Shown: positions 25,973-34,606 of the stretch, one piece after another
Layout: every line of letters begins with the position of its first letter
Position numbering within the stretch: position 1 is the stretch's first letter
Assembly: GCF_021560175.1 (NCBI RefSeq)
Contig: NZ_CP091110.1
Location: 5,566,001-5,630,000 of the forward strand
Direction: 5' to 3'
Length of the DNA stretch: 64,000 nucleotides
DNA from: Neobacillus drentensis
GTDB taxonomy: Bacteria; Bacillota; Bacilli; Bacillales; Cytobacillaceae
Position numbers and translations under genes: made by a program
Notes under the pieces: generated by a model
What the model saw: only the letters and a program-made list of their open reading frames with translations
Databases searched by the model: none
What the model was told of the DNA's origin: nothing

Positions 25973-26019
25973 CGAAGCACCTTCATCCTACTTTTGATTT
26001 TTTGTAGACAATGTCAACA

Positions 26020-26135
26020 TATCAGCAGTTTTCATGGCGTTATCGGCGGTTTTCAAGCATTTATCGGCGGTTTTTGAATTTTATCAGCAGTTTTTACGAA
26101 TTTATCGGCGCTTTTCAACCATTTATCGGCGATTA
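26020..26135. repeat. 20-21-bp tandem array, family E copy 1
   Basis: Six degenerate units with core TATCRGCGGTTTT starting at 26020, 26041, 26062, 26082, 26103 and 26124. The spacing is 20-21 bp. It lies between the GntR regulator and the amidohydrolase. The same core recurs in inverted orientation at 48734-48825. Confidence 0.8.
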
Positions 26136-26165
26136 TAATAAAAGCGCTGTCATTAGCTGTATATA

Positions 26166-26207
26166 ACCGCCCTTTTCCATAACGATATGAAACGTTATGG
26201 AAAAGGG
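26166..26207 (-). repeat. 17-bp perfect inverted repeat downstream of frlR
   Basis: CGCCCTTTTCCATAACG (26166-26182) and its exact complement (26191-26207) flank an 8-nt loop. There is no T tract after it on the minus strand, so it is not a standard terminator. Its inner ends are the half-operator ATAACG/CGTTAT. It could be an mRNA stability hairpin or a processing site. Confidence 0.7.
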
Positions 26208-26224
26208 CGAAACTATTCAATTTA

Positions 26225-26938
26225 CTATAAAGTAAATTGATAGCGATCTCCGATAATGTACTGCTTCCCGGCGTGGACAGGGCGGCCATGCTGATCATAA
26301 ATAACGGCATTCATAAAGAATAATGGCTTCCCAATGCTTGTTTCGAGCAACTGGGCCTGTTCCTCATCTGCTAACGCGATTTCCAGTGTGGTTTTTCCAG
26401 ATTGAGTAGGGAATATTTCGTACTTTTCCCGCAATAAATCATAGAGGGAGCCATCCAATGTCTCATCCACTAAAAAGGAATAGCGATTATAAGGATAATA
26501 GTTATTTTCCAGCATTAATGGGTTATCACCGGCAAATCTTTTCCTTTGAATATACAAGACCTTTTCGTCCTTCTCCAGCTGTAAAGCCTTGCGAAGATCA
26601 GCGTCCCCTTTCATTACTTCTGTTTTCGTTACCTCACTGTGGGAAGTAAAACCATTGGCCTGGCAAGCCGCAGTAAACCCCATGACGTGTTCAATTTTCC
26701 GATCTATTTTAGGAAGGCTGACAAATGTCCCTTTACCCTGCTGTTTAACTAAGTATCCTTCCTTCACCAACTCTTCCACGGCCTTTCTAACCGTGATTCG
26801 GCTGACATTATACTGCTCACTTAATTCCGGTTCAGTAGGAATTTTTTCACCCTGCTGATACGTATCATTTAAAATAGCAGCCTGGATCGCCTTTTTTAAT
26901 TGTCTATATAATGGTTCTTGATGGTCCGCGTTTAACAT
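26225..26938 (-). CDS. frlR: GntR/HutC-family regulator, FrlR-like
   Basis: A 237-residue repressor. The N-terminal GntR winged helix (about 1-75, PTEPELSEQYNVSRITVRKA) is followed by a UTRA effector domain (about 90-235), whose members sense sugar phosphates. It lies immediately downstream of frlB-frlD as B. subtilis-type frlR does near its operon. The palindrome TATAACGTTATA stands 19 bp upstream of its start and twice upstream of frlB, fitting autoregulation. The ATG at 26938 is behind GGGGGTAAACG. Confidence 0.88.
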   Translation of the reverse strand: MLNADHQEPLYRQLKKAIQAAILNDTYQQGEKIPTEPELSEQYNVSRITVRKAVEELVKEGYLVKQQGKGTFVSLPKIDRKIEHVMGFTAACQANGFTSHSEVTKTEVMKGDADLRKALQLEKDEKVLYIQRKRFAGDNPLMLENNYYPYNRYSFLVDETLDGSLYDLLREKYEIFPTQSGKTTLEIALADEEQAQLLETSIGKPLFFMNAVIYDQHGRPVHAGKQYIIGDRYQFTL

Positions 26939-26956
26939 CGTTTACCCCCGCTTGTT

Positions 26957-26968
26957 TATAACGTTATA
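26957..26968. promoter_or_regulatory. FrlR-type operator upstream of frlR
   Basis: The perfect 12-bp palindrome TATAACGTTATA between frlD and the regulator start. The same sequence precedes frlB. Confidence 0.72.
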
Positions 26969-27016
26969 TCATCATTATAACAGAAGGGCAGCAAAGGTTT
27001 CGCTATACACAAGGAA

Positions 27017-27832
27017 TTAATAGGGAACACCGTACCCAAATGAGCCTTCTACCAAACAACTTTTCGCTGCGAAGGCAGCAGCTTCCTTCATGGATTCAGC
27101 TATATCTTTATTTTTTAAAAAGTGCAGTAAAAAGGCGGTAATAAACGAATCCCCTGCGCCCATCGTATCGACTGCCTTTACATAATCTGGTGCTTGGTAG
27201 TAGTAGTGTTCACCATCAAAAGCAATCGCTGGGTCGCTTCCACGAGTAGCAACTAAAATTTGACCATCCCTCTTACGGTTTGCCTTTAAAAATTGCTCCG
27301 TCTCGTTATGCGACAGGTGGCTGCAAGAAAAGAAAGCATAGTCAACAAAAGGAATGTTCTGGTCGATTTCTTCTTGCTGAAAATCATCGGAAAAATCAAA
27401 GGACAGCGGTACACCAAGGGTGCTTAATGGTTCTAAAATATGGCCAGTATGGCTGTACAACCCGGTATGCATGATCGAGAATCCCTTGATATACTCGATA
27501 TCCTCTTTCGTCAACTGAAGCGGGTTTTCACGGGTGACTCCGCCTGCATTACTCCCTAAAAAGATGCGGTCACCATCCTCTAAGGTTACACGGGCACAGC
27601 CGTTTTCCCCGCTAAAGTGCCGGCAATGAGATAAATCGATTTCGAGCTCCTTTAGTACCTTTTCAACGTGCTCCCCTTCTGAATCGTCACCGAAGGTCCC
27701 CATAAACGCTGCTTCGACATCTAACTTTTTCGCAAAGACACTAAAGTTTACTGCGTTTCCACCTGGATACATCGTTTTAATATGAACATATTTATCTACT
27801 ACATTATCGCCAATACCTAAAACCTTCATCAT
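27017..27832 (-). CDS. frlD: Fructoselysine 6-kinase (PfkB family)
   Basis: A 271-residue ribokinase-family enzyme that phosphorylates fructosamines at C6, the step before deglycation. Substrate motif PGGNAVNFSVFAKKLG-like sequence lies near 24-38 and the catalytic DTMGAGDSF (GAGD with the base Asp) near 225-233. The start at 27832 gives two adjacent Met codons behind GAGGGTGAAACG; either could be used. It is 17 bp downstream of frlB. Its size and the short C-terminus SFGYGVPY fit FrlD rather than a general ribokinase. Confidence 0.88.
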   Translation of the reverse strand: MMKVLGIGDNVVDKYVHIKTMYPGGNAVNFSVFAKKLDVEAAFMGTFGDDSEGEHVEKVLKELEIDLSHCRHFSGENGCARVTLEDGDRIFLGSNAGGVTRENPLQLTKEDIEYIKGFSIMHTGLYSHTGHILEPLSTLGVPLSFDFSDDFQQEEIDQNIPFVDYAFFSCSHLSHNETEQFLKANRKRDGQILVATRGSDPAIAFDGEHYYYQAPDYVKAVDTMGAGDSFITAFLLHFLKNKDIAESMKEAAAFAAKSCLVEGSFGYGVPY

Positions 27833-27849
27833 AACGTTTCACCCTCGAT

Positions 27850-28818
27850 TTAGTAAGATACTTTCCCCATATAACGGCGAGTTTCTAATGGATGATTTCG
27901 AACATCTGCTAATGCGGAACGGTAGACACACATAATGCTGTAGAACAGGATTGGATTAAAGAATTCGACCACTTCATCGGCAATCGTATTGATTCCCAAT
28001 TCTTTCGCGTCAACCACTTCTACCTTTTCAGCGTACTGCTGAAGGAAGGTTTTTGCACGGTCATCTAATGCGCGTGTGCGGCCTTCGTTCATTAATAAAA
28101 TAAATGGAGTTTCTTTATCGGTTACTTCAAATGGTCCGTGGAAGTACTCGCCTGAGTGAATAGATGCTGCATTCAGCCATTGCATTTCCATTAGAGAACA
28201 AATAGCGAATCCATAAGCATGTCCGTAAGACGCACCGCTCGATAAGATATAAAATAACTCTTCATCTTTGTATTTATCCGCAAATTCCTTTGTTCTTTCA
28301 GCTACTTGCTGCTCGCCCTTCTTAATGATGCCGTTGATTTTTCCGATTCCATTTTGGAAAGCCTCGTAGTGTGCATATCCTTCTGTCACGTTAAGGGTTT
28401 CGACTACAAGTTCTAAGATAATCGCCATTGGGTTATTTTTCACATCGGTGTCCGCGCCCCACTCATATACGAAGGCTTGATCAGAATAGCTTAATAACGC
28501 TGCTTCATTGTTATGCGTTAAACCAATGGTATGAGCACCGTGCTCTTTTGCTACTTTTGCAGCTTCAACAGATTCTGGTGTGTTTCCGCCATGTGAACAT
28601 ACAATCACGAGTGAATCTTTGTTCAGCCGTTTTGGTGTCGCATGAACAAACTCGTTGGCTGTGTATAAGCCAGTTACTATTTTTCTAGCTTCGCTCTCAA
28701 GGAAGTATTTTGCTGGATACATATCCACCAGCGACCCCCCGCATGCTACTAAATATACCTCAGTAATCCCTTGTTCAGTTTGAGAATGGATCGTGTTAAT
28801 GACGTTTACTGGATTCAT
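27850..28818 (-). CDS. frlB: Fructosamine-6-phosphate deglycase (SIS domain)
   Basis: A 322-residue tandem-SIS isomerase-type protein that splits fructoselysine-6-phosphate or a related fructosamine-6-phosphate into glucose-6-phosphate and the amine. VYLVACGGSLVDMYPAKYF and CSHGGNTPE mark the first SIS half; SGEYFHGPFEV and the C-terminal HPLETRRYMGKVSY are very like B. subtilis FrlB from memory. It is the first gene of the minus-strand run, controlled by two overlapping operators at 28839-28860. Whether the amine is lysine, another amino acid or a peptide cannot be told. Confidence 0.9.
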   Translation of the reverse strand: MNPVNVINTIHSQTEQGITEVYLVACGGSLVDMYPAKYFLESEARKIVTGLYTANEFVHATPKRLNKDSLVIVCSHGGNTPESVEAAKVAKEHGAHTIGLTHNNEAALLSYSDQAFVYEWGADTDVKNNPMAIILELVVETLNVTEGYAHYEAFQNGIGKINGIIKKGEQQVAERTKEFADKYKDEELFYILSSGASYGHAYGFAICSLMEMQWLNAASIHSGEYFHGPFEVTDKETPFILLMNEGRTRALDDRAKTFLQQYAEKVEVVDAKELGINTIADEVVEFFNPILFYSIMCVYRSALADVRNHPLETRRYMGKVSY

Positions 28819-28838
28819 TTGATTCTCTCCTTTTTATT

Positions 28839-28860
28839 TATAACGTTATATAACGTTATT
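28839..28860. promoter_or_regulatory. Two overlapping FrlR-type operators upstream of frlB
   Basis: TATAACGTTATA at 28839-28850 and TATAACGTTATT at 28849-28860 share two bases. They lie 21-42 bp upstream of the frlB ATG, a position fit for repression. Confidence 0.75.
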
Positions 28861-28997
28861 ATTATGACTTAAATATAACCGCTTTCATGCAGGGAGTCAA
28901 TAACTAATTTTTTTATTTAATCTAAAATTCATTTGTGGGGTTAGGGTGTTATCTGTTGTAGGGTACAAGTTGTTTTTCTGGAGGATTATGATTGCTT

Positions 28998-29410
28998 CTT
29001 ATCTGTCGAAAACCAATTTGGGGTTCTCCTACGGGGGTTATAAAACCTTCTTATCTGCCGAAAATCAATTTGGGGTTCTCCTTCAGGGGTTATGAACCCT
29101 TCTTATCTGTCGAAAGCCAATTTGGGGTTCTCCTTCAGGGGTTATGAACCCTTCTTATCTGTCGAAAATCAATTTGGGGTTCTCCTTCAGGGGTTATGAA
29201 CCCTTCTTATCTGTCGAAAACCAATCTGGGGTTCTCCTTCAGGGGTTATGAACCCTTCTTATCTGTCGAAAGCCAATTTGGGGTTCTCCTTCAGGGGTTA
29301 TGAACCCTTCTTATCTGTCGAAAACCAATCTGGGGTTCTCCTTCGGGGGTTATGAACACTTCTTATCTGTCAAAAACCAATTTGGGGTTCTCCTTCAGGG
29401 TTATAAACAA
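28998..29410. repeat. 52-bp tandem array, family B
   Basis: Eight units starting with CTTATCTG (one reads CTTATCTGCC) at 28998, 29050, 29102, 29154, 29206, 29258, 29310 and 29362, exactly 52 bp apart. Each holds inverted arms GGGTTC...GAACCC (the first unit is degenerate in the right arm). The sequence is unrelated to family A, but the period is the same. Units differ at few positions, which suggests recent expansion. It occupies the gap between frlB and the OsmC gene. Confidence 0.93.
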
Positions 29411-29418
29411 GTATTTAT

Positions 29419-29452
29419 AAAAGTAACTGCCATAACTAAGGCAGTTACTTTT
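29419..29452 (-). terminator. Terminator of the OsmC gene
   Basis: AAAAGTAACTGCC (29419-29431) pairs perfectly with GGCAGTTACTTTT (29440-29452), 6 bp past the OsmC stop. T residues follow on both strands. Confidence 0.83.
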
Positions 29453-29457
29453 AAACC

Positions 29458-29883
29458 TTATATCGCCTTTTCCCCTTTAACCCCATTAATGGAGTAGCTA
29501 ACCGTAATTTCAGCATTTAAGGTATGAGAAACGGAGCAATATTTGTCCTTAGACAACTGAATGGCACGGATGACTTTGTCTTCCGGTAATTCCCCATCTA
29601 AGGCATAATGGAGATTGATGTTGGTAAATCGTTTGGGATGCTCCTCTGCCCGTTCGCCTTCCACATCTATTTGAAAGGAACTGGGCTCGAGACGCATTTT
29701 ATGGAGAATGGAGATAATATCCATTCCGGTGCAGCCTGCAACGGCCTGGAGGAGGAGCTCGGTCGGTCTTGCTCCCGTATTTTCTCCACCGACCTCCGGA
29801 GCGGCATCCAATTTGGTTTCATGGCCGGAAGGAGTTGTGCCTGCAAAAGCCATTTTCCCATTCCAATTAATTGTTAAATCCAT
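29458..29883 (-). CDS. OsmC family peroxiredoxin-like protein
   Basis: A 141-residue OsmC/YhfA-type protein; the family reduces organic hydroperoxides through two cysteines. Both are present: VAGCTGMDII in the middle and KYCSVSHTL near the C-terminus, as well as the conserved GGENTGARPTELLL. I prefer the ATG at 29883, nine bases from GGGGA; the ATG at 29892 is directly next to it. It is a single gene ending in a strong hairpin. The cysteine layout fits the YhfA-like subgroup, whose substrate is less clear than Ohr. Confidence 0.88.
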   Translation of the reverse strand: MDLTINWNGKMAFAGTTPSGHETKLDAAPEVGGENTGARPTELLLQAVAGCTGMDIISILHKMRLEPSSFQIDVEGERAEEHPKRFTNINLHYALDGELPEDKVIRAIQLSKDKYCSVSHTLNAEITVSYSINGVKGEKAI

Positions 29884-30002
29884 CTTAGACATTCCCCTTT
29901 CTATTTGCTTATTCTAGCCATTAGGGTCGTTTCTTATTTTTATTTTATATAACTAGCTGTTTCTATATTTACTTTATGTAAAGTGCTTTTATGAAGAACA
30001 AA

Positions 30003-30030
30003 AACCCCTTCCACACTAGCGAAAGGGGTT
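30003..30030 (-). terminator. Terminator of the secreted acidic repeat protein gene
   Basis: AACCCCTT pairs with AAGGGGTT across a 12-nt loop, with a T tract on the minus strand. Confidence 0.78.
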
Positions 30031-30044
30031 CCTTACTTTATAAA

Positions 30045-31436
30045 TTATTCTTTAACTGCCTCTTCAGTTACAACTTGGTCGTCTGCTTCCACTTCAGTTG
30101 CTTCTGTCTTCTCTTCAGTAGTGACTTGATCTTCAGCTTTAACTTCTGGAGCTACTACTGCATCTTCGTCTGCTTCCACTTCAGTTGCTTCAGGCTTTTC
30201 TTCAGCAGTGATTTGATCTTCAGCTTTAACTTCTGGAGCTACTACTGCTTCTTTGTCTGCTTCCACTTCAGTTGCTTCATTCTTCTCTTCAGTAGTGACT
30301 TGATCTTCAGCTTTAACTTCTGGAGCTACTACTGCATCTTCGTCTGCTTCCACTTCAGTTGCTTCAGGCTTTTCTTCAGCAGTGATTTGATCTTCAGCTT
30401 TAACTTCTGGAGCTACTACTGCTTCTTTGTCTGCTTCCACTTCAGTTGCTTCAGGCTTTTCTTCAGTTCCAGCTTTATCTTCAGAAACTTCATCAGTTAC
30501 AACTGCAGTTTTATCTTCAGTAACTGCTTCACCAGCTAGTACAGCAGAATGTTCATTGGCATGAGCCTTTGCTGTTTCACTCGCATGCGCACTTGCTTGA
30601 GATTTTGCTTTATTAGCAGCGGAAGGATTTACCTTAGCTTCTGTTTTCACTTCTTCTAAAGATGACTCGGCATCTTCTTTTTCAACATCTTCCAAAGCTG
30701 ACTCTGCATCTTCTTCCTCTTTCGTTTTCACCACAGCATCCTGGTCTTTAACGATTTTTTTAGAATCCGCATCATCATCTTTATCAGCGTCTTCTTTCTC
30801 CTCGGATTTAGCTTCTAGATTAGCTTCCACTTCAGTTGACTTTTCGTCCTCTTTCACAGACACTTGATCTTCTTGTTTAGGAGTTTCAACTTTAATAGCT
30901 TCATCTTCTGTTTTAGGAGTTTCAACTTTAATAGCTTCGTCTTCTGTTTTAGGAGTTTCAACCTTTTCAGTTTCCTTTTCAACATCCGTTACAGGTTCAG
31001 TCGTTTGAGTTACTGGAGTAACAACCGGTTTAGCTTCATCCTTTACTTCCACGACTGGTTGTTGAGCCGGAACTTCCTTCGTTACAGTCTCTTCCGTTTT
31101 ACCGACCTTCCCAAGAACTGCTGAGTTCGGATTTGCATGCTGCTTAGCTGTTGCACTTGCATGCACGCTTGCTTGAGATTTGTTCACTTTTTCAGCTTTC
31201 GGTTGCTGAACCTTCACTTCTTTTACCACTGGCTTAACAGTAACAACAGGCTTAGAAATATGCTTTTCCTGCCCATTTGCCTTTACAGTAGCTTTAACCT
31301 GAACAGCATGTCCTGCTTTAGCATGGTCTGGTCCAGCCGCTAGGGTAAAATGACCTCCTGCAAAAACTCCAACTGACAAAGCTCCAGCTAATACGAAAGA
31401 TTTCATCACTTTACTAGGGTTTAAATAATGTTTCAT
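30045..31436 (-). CDS. Secreted acidic low-complexity repeat protein
   Basis: A 463-residue exported protein with a signal peptide (about 1-34, ending TLAAG). The mature part is highly acidic and repeat-rich. A 23-residue block, KSQASVHASATAKQHANPNS in the first copy, recurs as KSQASAHASETAKAHANEHS. KVETPKTEDEAI recurs three times with variation. The C-terminal third has four or five units of about 29 residues built on EATEVEADKEAVVAPEVKAE. No enzyme domain or LPXTG anchor is visible. It lies 40 bp downstream of another secreted low-complexity gene, probably one operon. A surface or matrix role is likely, but I do not recognise the family. Confidence 0.8.
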   Translation of the reverse strand: MKHYLNPSKVMKSFVLAGALSVGVFAGGHFTLAAGPDHAKAGHAVQVKATVKANGQEKHISKPVVTVKPVVKEVKVQQPKAEKVNKSQASVHASATAKQHANPNSAVLGKVGKTEETVTKEVPAQQPVVEVKDEAKPVVTPVTQTTEPVTDVEKETEKVETPKTEDEAIKVETPKTEDEAIKVETPKQEDQVSVKEDEKSTEVEANLEAKSEEKEDADKDDDADSKKIVKDQDAVVKTKEEEDAESALEDVEKEDAESSLEEVKTEAKVNPSAANKAKSQASAHASETAKAHANEHSAVLAGEAVTEDKTAVVTDEVSEDKAGTEEKPEATEVEADKEAVVAPEVKAEDQITAEEKPEATEVEADEDAVVAPEVKAEDQVTTEEKNEATEVEADKEAVVAPEVKAEDQITAEEKPEATEVEADEDAVVAPEVKAEDQVTTEEKTEATEVEADDQVVTEEAVKE

Positions 31437-31476
31437 TTTATAATTCGCTCCTTTTAATTTGCGTATTCCGTAGGCT

Positions 31477-32394
31477 TTAGCTGCGGGTAACGGTTTTTAA
31501 AAAAGGAGCTGTCTGCGGCGGTGGTGATGGCGGTGCATTTACCCATTGGTGGTGCTTTAGGTTATAGCGGGAAAGAAACGGCTGAACAAGCTTTATTTCA
31601 TAGTGCTTGTTCCACTCAAACCACTTTTCCAAAAAGCTAATCGTATGTAAGCCCTGGCTAACGCGGTCATTCGACTGGCCGCCGCTGCCGCTATTAGAAC
31701 GCGGTGCTGGGTTCAAAGACTGATCGACAGTCGGAAGTTCTTCTTTACTTGCCGGAACCTTTTTCTTTACTGGCACTGGTGCAGCAGGCTCCATACGCTT
31801 GACCTTCTTAGATTTCATCTCCACTGAAACGGGAACTGGCTCTTTTGGAGCTGCCGTTCTTTTCTCAACAGCACTATCCGCTTGTTTAAGAGGTTGATCC
31901 GTTACGGATTGATTTTTTTCTTCCTGCACGGTGTTTACAACAGTGGGCTTCTCTTCGTTCTTGATGGCTGAATGGCCATATCCATTACCATTTGCCTGAG
32001 ACGGCAAGGTTTTGGGGCCTGGGATTTGTTTCTGAGAAACCGCTTGTTTCGCGCCTCGTTGGACAGCCTGAGACGGCAAGGTTTTGGATCGTACGGTTTG
32101 TTTTGGTGAAACCGCTTGTTTCAGGCCACGCTGTACAGCCAGACCTTTTGCATTACTAGCAGGTGCTGGTACCGCAGCCTTTTTTTCCATAACAGTATTT
32201 ACCTGTTGAGGTTTCAAAGGGACGTTTCCCTGACTCACAGCTTTAGTAGCTTGTTTCAAAGAAGGCTGTGCCTCTGCCACATGGGCATTCTCTTGTCCGC
32301 TGGGCTCATGTTTCTCGGCAAACGCTTGGTTTGGCAGAAATAGAGCGGCCCCCGCCATAAGAGCAGGTATAATAAACGATCGGAAGTGCAACAT
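31477..32394 (-). CDS. Secreted basic/proline-rich low-complexity protein
   Basis: A 305-residue exported protein with a signal peptide ending NQAFA at about 26. The middle has duplicated segments (VQRGLKQAVSPKQTVR and VQRGAKQAVSQKQIPG, each leading into KTLPSQA) and many Lys, Pro and Ala residues, in contrast to the acidic neighbour. The C-terminus is less repetitive (FLEKWFEWNKHYEIKL). I chose the ATG at 32394 because GGGGG lies just upstream; the ATG at 32412 lacks a site. The opposite charge of the two adjacent exported proteins suggests that they could associate; that is inference. Confidence 0.75.
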   Translation of the reverse strand: MLHFRSFIIPALMAGAALFLPNQAFAEKHEPSGQENAHVAEAQPSLKQATKAVSQGNVPLKPQQVNTVMEKKAAVPAPASNAKGLAVQRGLKQAVSPKQTVRSKTLPSQAVQRGAKQAVSQKQIPGPKTLPSQANGNGYGHSAIKNEEKPTVVNTVQEEKNQSVTDQPLKQADSAVEKRTAAPKEPVPVSVEMKSKKVKRMEPAAPVPVKKKVPASKEELPTVDQSLNPAPRSNSGSGGQSNDRVSQGLHTISFLEKWFEWNKHYEIKLVQPFLSRYNLKHHQWVNAPPSPPPQTAPFLKTVTRS

Positions 32395-32531
32395 CTCACC
32401 CCCTTTCCTCATTTGTTACGTTCTACGACAAAATTCGAGAATATTAAACCTTTTTTGACCGCTGTTTTTAGAAACAATTCTTTTTTCCTATACTCACTCC
32501 ATCTATTTACCTGACTTTTTTAAAAAAAAAA

Positions 32532-32551
32532 TCCCTCTTCAATGAGAGGGA
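32532..32551 (-). terminator. Terminator of the DUF4153 gene
   Basis: TCCCTCT pairs with AGAGGGA, followed on the minus strand by a run of nine or more T. Confidence 0.83.
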
Positions 32552-32558
32552 CCTAAAT

Positions 32559-34304
32559 CTATTTAATTTGAACAAAAACAAACACAACCGCATTGTTCTG
32601 CTTTGTTTGCTTCTCAATGCTAACATTTTGGACCGCAATCGTTATCTTGGCACGGTCATTTTCCTTTGTGAATGTGGCTTCTTCTGCTTTAATCGTCCCT
32701 TTATCAGCCTGATAATCATCAAACTTATCAAAGATCTCTTGTGTATTGAATCTGATAAGCTCTTTACCGTTTTGGTCCGCTACTTTCAAATCGCTCCGTT
32801 TATCTTTTGTTTCTTTCAACAAGGAAAAAGTTTTACTTTTCTTTTTAAAATGACTAATTTCCTTCTCACCATTATGGTCGAAGGGATAAAGATCAGTTTG
32901 AACAAATCGATCAAAACCCTCAATATTTATCGACATAGGTGGCTCAACCGTCAGGTAAACGGATTGGTTTTCCACGCCTGACGCTTGATACTCACGAAAG
33001 CCAAACGTATCCTCAAAATCATCAGAAACATTAAAATTTTTCGGTATCCAGTGAATTCCCTTTAGATAGCCCATTTGGTCTAAGTAATGAACCGATTCGG
33101 TAATAATCTCTCTATCCTTTTCTGAGACTGTCTTGTTAGGCTTAATCTGATTATTTTCAAGCATATCATATTTTAAAAGCTCATTTTCAAGCGTGGAAAT
33201 CTGACTGTTTCGGCTGATGGTAAACGCATCAACTGGAGGAATAATCGAAATAGCCGAAAAAATAATTAACAAGGCGGCAATCACGCCATTTTTCCATACA
33301 GGTAAAAAGCTTAATAAAACACCAGCAATAATGGCAAATAGACCAAATAAAATAACGTAATATCGGGTATGTGTAATGCCTGTATCCGTTAGACTTATGA
33401 GCGATGAAGCTATCTGAAAGAGCACAATCGGGATGAGTACCTTTGGGAAGACTTTTCTAAAAAAAGCCGTAAACTTATTCTCAAGTTCACTAACTAAGAT
33501 ATAAAGCAAAATAACCGTAATAGCGTACGAGACGAGCATAGGCTCCAGCAGGTTATCCTCCCAAAAGGCCCCGCCAATGGTTTTGAAAATATAAACTACT
33601 AAGATGAGCGTAAACACACCTAGTAATGGGATTAGGATATAAGATAGCAGGATTTCTAGAAACTTCGGACAATGTGCAGCTTGATCAATGCTGTTGTCCT
33701 TCGCCCTTGAATAATTAGGAATAAGCGATAGGAAATACAATGGTGCAAAAAGAATAAAGATAACATTCGCTGTATGCGGGTAAGCCGTATAACCAATCTG
33801 AAAAATCAACTCATTAAAAGCAACTAGGATAATATCGATTCCAACAAAGATAATTCCAGAGAAAAAGAGGGAAATAAAAAATGACTTAAAGGTTATCATA
33901 AAGCTTTTATTAAAACTGTTACTGCTTTTGATTACAGGCACCCAGATAAAGGCCCAAAGCAGCGCAAACAAGGCCACAACCGTTCTAATTTCTATCTCTG
34001 TACTTAAATTTGGAGCCGGCCTAACAATCAAGTAGTATCCACCCGTTAGAATGATCGCCGCTCCCATCAGCGCCAGTCGAGACGAAATTTTCGGAAAGAT
34101 TCGTTCATAGACTACTTGAGTGACGGAGCTAACGAATGCACCCAGGATAAAGGTTAATAGTAATTTCGTATCATCCTTTTCCGTGCTGATTGAATAGGCA
34201 TTATCCAAGACTGCGGCTAACAAGAATAATGTGGTTAAAGGGAAACGGCTAATGGCGTCAGTCAACCCAGCAAGTCGATCTTTACACTTTTTCAACCATT
34301 TCAT
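32559..34304 (-). CDS. DUF4153 membrane protein
   Basis: A 581-residue integral membrane protein: about twelve hydrophobic helices in the first 370 residues, then a soluble C-terminal region of about 210 residues. The layout and FPLTTLFLLAAVL start match DUF4153 proteins (function unknown). The ATG at 34304 has AGGGAGG nine bases upstream; a longer frame to 34370 starts without one. It stands alone, with a strong terminator at its end and 744 bp of non-coding sequence upstream. Confidence 0.82.
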   Translation of the reverse strand: MKWLKKCKDRLAGLTDAISRFPLTTLFLLAAVLDNAYSISTEKDDTKLLLTFILGAFVSSVTQVVYERIFPKISSRLALMGAAIILTGGYYLIVRPAPNLSTEIEIRTVVALFALLWAFIWVPVIKSSNSFNKSFMITFKSFFISLFFSGIIFVGIDIILVAFNELIFQIGYTAYPHTANVIFILFAPLYFLSLIPNYSRAKDNSIDQAAHCPKFLEILLSYILIPLLGVFTLILVVYIFKTIGGAFWEDNLLEPMLVSYAITVILLYILVSELENKFTAFFRKVFPKVLIPIVLFQIASSLISLTDTGITHTRYYVILFGLFAIIAGVLLSFLPVWKNGVIAALLIIFSAISIIPPVDAFTISRNSQISTLENELLKYDMLENNQIKPNKTVSEKDREIITESVHYLDQMGYLKGIHWIPKNFNVSDDFEDTFGFREYQASGVENQSVYLTVEPPMSINIEGFDRFVQTDLYPFDHNGEKEISHFKKKSKTFSLLKETKDKRSDLKVADQNGKELIRFNTQEIFDKFDDYQADKGTIKAEEATFTKENDRAKITIAVQNVSIEKQTKQNNAVVFVFVQIK

Positions 34305-34606
34305 TCCATCAAACCTCCCTTTACAGATGATTCCATATATTTCTAATAAAATTATATCATGTATCGCCACCCGATATGGGTATTTCCTACTCTTTTATCC
34401 CCTTCAAAAACTGACATTTTATATTTATCTTTCAAAGAAATTCGATTCGACAAACTTCACTAAAACCCTTCACATTTCCCGGGTAATTAACAAGATGATC
34501 TAATTTATTCCAAAAACAGCCAGTTTCTAATATCCTAGGTTTTACACAAGATATTCAACACGTTAGAAATGGTTTCAGTTCCAATGATCAAAATATAACT
34601 TAAGAT

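Noticed and set aside
29991-30539. 182-residue plus-strand frame rich in Phe, Cys and Ser
   Set aside because: Antisense shadow of the acidic repeat region of the gene at 30045-31436.
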